From NCBI GenBank assembly GCA_910574455.1, contig CAJSYZ010000001.1, positions 2,153,424-2,217,423 on the forward strand: 64,000 bases of DNA. The letters are read 5' to 3'. Both the position numbers and the translations under genes were made by a program. Source of the stretch: Trichaptum fuscoviolaceum. Its lineage: Eukaryota; Basidiomycota; Agaricomycetes; Hymenochaetales; Trichaptaceae. Of the stretch, positions 61,691-64,000 are shown one piece after another. Each line of letters starts with the position of its first letter. Positions within the stretch are counted from its first letter, which is position 1. The notes below the pieces were generated by a model that was not told where the DNA came from, made no database searches, and was given only the letters and a program-made list of their open reading frames with translations.

Positions 61691-64000
61691 TAGACGGAAA
61701 TCAAACTGGGCTTGTGGACTGCCTTGCGTGCGGAGATTCCTAACGCGTCGGACGGAATCATCGACATCATTGTGAACAACCCGCCTTCGCAGGACGGCAC
61801 TTCGTTCACGAATGCACGCGACCATCTCCTTGTGCGCAAGGGCTCCGCGCGCAATCCTATGATCTTCCCCTCTGCGGACTACGACAACGATGCGTTCGGC
61901 TTGGACTCGGGTTCTGGGAAGTACACGTTCACGCACCAGGCGCTGGGCGCAGATATGTTCAGGTTCTTGTGGAATTATGGTCAAAACTGGACGACGTGGA
62001 CGGCGTATGAGGATGTGACGAGCATAGATAAAAGCTTGTTTGACAATGATGAGAATTGGTGGGCGGGCGAGCATATTATTGTGCAATGTAAGTGCTCTTA
62101 CTCTTATACTAGTATGTGCTGTGATCTGCTAATCAATTTTGCAATAGGCTGGCTGGTCTGCTATTGCTGCATCATCCTATACTGTTGTACATGCGGACAG
62201 GAACTATGCTCATCAGTGCCGTGTTCCTCAGTTCCTTGCTCGTGGTCCGTTCAATACCTGGGGTTTCCACAGAGGAGTGAGCTTCCAGATGGACAATACC
62301 GCCGACGGACGCTGGGAGCTCGAAATTATGAGTACATGGCCGACGTACCTACAGCTCAACGTTTTTGGCTTCGATGACTACTTCTACGGTGACACGGACG
62401 GCAACGGCGTCATGACCGCCTCCCGCCCAACTTGGCTGCGCCCAACTACTTGAACGTCAGTGCTCCGCCGCACCCGCATCTCGCGTTGTACGCTGGTCGT
62501 AGATGACGCGACGATGCGGTGGAGCCTCGAGCCGCGTGGGGAGAGCACTGTGGGCGCTATCATGTACGCGCTGCTCCTGTCGATCCCGGTTGTCACTGGT
62601 ACATTGGCAGTGGCGATCTTCATGTGGAGCTTCTACGGGATCAAGTACAACCAGTGGGGTCTCACGGAAAAGAAGCCGGATCATTCGCACAATTTCCCCG
62701 TCATTGGCTCGCTGGGCTCGAAGTCTGCGCAAGACCTGCATGTGGCGCCGATGTCGGAGAAACACTCGAGCCATGGACACGCGCATACAGGCGACATCAT
62801 TGGCTGGCCGGAAGACAAGAATAAGCGGAGGACCATGCTCATTGCGACTTTGGAGTACGAGATCATATTGGAAGTTGAAGGTCAAGATCGGTGGTCTTGG
62901 TGTGATTTGATGGGCAAGGCAATGTCGGATATCGACCTGATTTAGGTTGTACCAAAGGTTAAAGACATTGAGTACCCTGCTGGCGAACCTGCAGAACCTA
63001 TCGAAGTCATTATCTTCGGCGACCCGTACCTTATCGAGGTTGAGACGCATGTCCTCGACAACATCACGTACATCGTCCTCGACTTGCCTGTCTTCCGCGC
63101 ACAAACAAAGGCGGACCCGTATCATGCGCGCATGACGATATCAGCTCAGCTATCTTCTACTCGACATGGAACCAGGCTATCGCAGCAACCGTTAGGTGCT
63201 ACCCGCAGATTGATATCTACCACATTAATGACTACCACAGTGCGCTCGCACCTATCTATCTGCTCCCGAAGGTCCTCCCCATCTGTCTGTCTCTCCACAA
63301 TGCGGAGCTCCAGGGGTTGTGGCCACTCCGCACGAAGGAGGAGATGAAGGAAGTGTGCTCGGTGTTCAATATCAGCAAGGAGCACGTTCGTTCAGTTCGG
63401 AAACACGTTCAACTTGCTCCACGCCGCAGCATCCTTCATCAATGTGCACCAGAAATCGATCGGTGTCGCTGGTGTCTCTGACAGTATGGTAAACGGTCGT
63501 GGGCGCGTTACCCGGCGCTTTGGACACTCAAGCATGTCGACTCGCTCCCGAATCCGGACCCAACGGTTATTGCTGCTTTGGACGAACAGCCTGTTCAAAT
63601 CAAGGACATTCAGATTGATGAGGAAGCAGAGAGGCGAAATGTACGGAGTTCAAGCAGCAGGCTCAGGAGTGGGCTGGTATTGCACAGGATCCTTAGGCAG
63701 ATCTATTCGTGTTCATTGGTTGTTGGTTGAAGCAAAAGGGTGTAGATCTTATTGCAGACATGATGCCTTCGCTGTAAGTTATTTCTTAATCCTATTTTGC
63801 TAAGTAAATGAATGTTTGCTCATTTATTAATGCCAGACTGGAAAAACACCCTTCGATTCAGTTGAATTGTGTCGGGCCTGTCATTGACTTGTATGGACGT
63901 TTCGCTGCGGAGAAGCTTGCTCGTCTCATGGAGATGTACCCGAACCGAGTGTACTCAAAGCCAGAGTTCACTACTTCGCCTCCATACGGTGGTCTCGGTC
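61690..64000 (+). pseudogene. AGS1: Alpha-1,3-glucan synthase relic, 5' truncated and frameshifted
   Basis: AGS enzymes build cell-wall alpha-1,3-glucan and have an outer amylase-like domain, a linker and a cytosolic GT5 synthase domain. Here the match begins mid-protein (LWTALRAEIPNASDGIIDII), continues TWGFHRGVSFQMDNTADGRW, STWPTYLQLNVFGFDDYFYG, a membrane helix (IMYALLLSIPVVTGTLAVAI), then GT5 text: [100 protein letters not shown]. Lesions: frame changes near 62414, 62490, 62868-62900, 63133, 63390, 63483 and 63645, and stops TAG at 62943-62945 and 63694-63696. One intron (62090-62147) and another (about 63773-63837) remain recognisable. The window ends inside it. Confidence 0.85.

Overview
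The window is nuclear DNA from a filamentous basidiomycete, most likely a mushroom-forming Agaricomycete. The evidence is dense protein-coding genes split by many 50-70 base GT-AG introns, short intergenic gaps, and a characteristic gene set: a FKS-type 1,3-beta-glucan synthase, an alpha-1,3-glucan synthase relic, a secreted copper-radical (glyoxal-type) oxidase, a SCAP with sterol-sensing domain, and a fungal GPR1/FUN34 acetate transporter. No operons, CRISPR arrays, convincing tRNA or rRNA genes, or bacterial features were seen.

Layout. 1-3.0 kb: 3' part of a SCAP-like gene (+). 3.1-4.7 kb: RAD1 of the 9-1-1 clamp (-). 4.8-5.8 kb: LOG-family protein (-). 6.2-9.4 kb: YME1 i-AAA protease (-), divergent from DPP3 (+, 9.6-12.7 kb). 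13.0-14.6 kb: PTC7 phosphatase (-). 15.0-16.5 kb: a decayed PPR gene (-). 16.9-22.9 kb: FKS1 (-). 24.2-25.1 kb: UBC9 (-), divergent from an ERF2-type DHHC palmitoyltransferase (+, 25.7-28.2 kb). 28.9-33.1 kb: Zn2Cys6 transcription factor (+). 33.5-35.9 kb: Bud27/URI-like protein (-), divergent from PNO1 (+, 36.2-37.3 kb). 37.6-39.9 kb: copper-radical oxidase (-). 40.6-41.1 kb: a terminal-inverted-repeat element. 41.3-43.9 kb: LIM protein (+). 44.6-45.8 kb: proteasome beta-5 (-). 46.4-50.2 kb: EST1/SMG6-like PIN protein (-). 50.5-51.9 kb: acetate transporter-like protein (-). 52.6-55.0 kb: LETM1 (-). 55.4-57.2 kb: DOMON/cytochrome b561 protein (-). 58.0-58.7 kb: NDK (-), divergent from QCR7 (+, 58.9-59.5 kb). 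59.8-60.1 kb: a tiny Zn2Cys6-only gene (-). 61.7-64.0 kb: a 5'-truncated, mutated alpha-1,3-glucan synthase (+), running off the window.

The genes are mostly conserved housekeeping genes. Themes are mitochondrial function (YME1, PTC7, LETM1, QCR7), cell wall (FKS1, AGS relic), protein turnover and modification (PRE2, UBC9, ERF2), genome and RNA maintenance (RAD1, EST1/SMG6-like, PNO1) and extracellular or membrane redox (copper-radical oxidase, DOMON-b561). The non-routine items are the Zn-cluster-only microprotein, two decayed genes, the TIR element, an unusual pair of jointly frame-neutral introns in PTC7, a 9-base micro-exon in the LOG gene, and an MCB/CRE motif cluster before RAD1. Exon boundaries were placed by eye from splice signals and protein continuity; coordinates are outer CDS limits.
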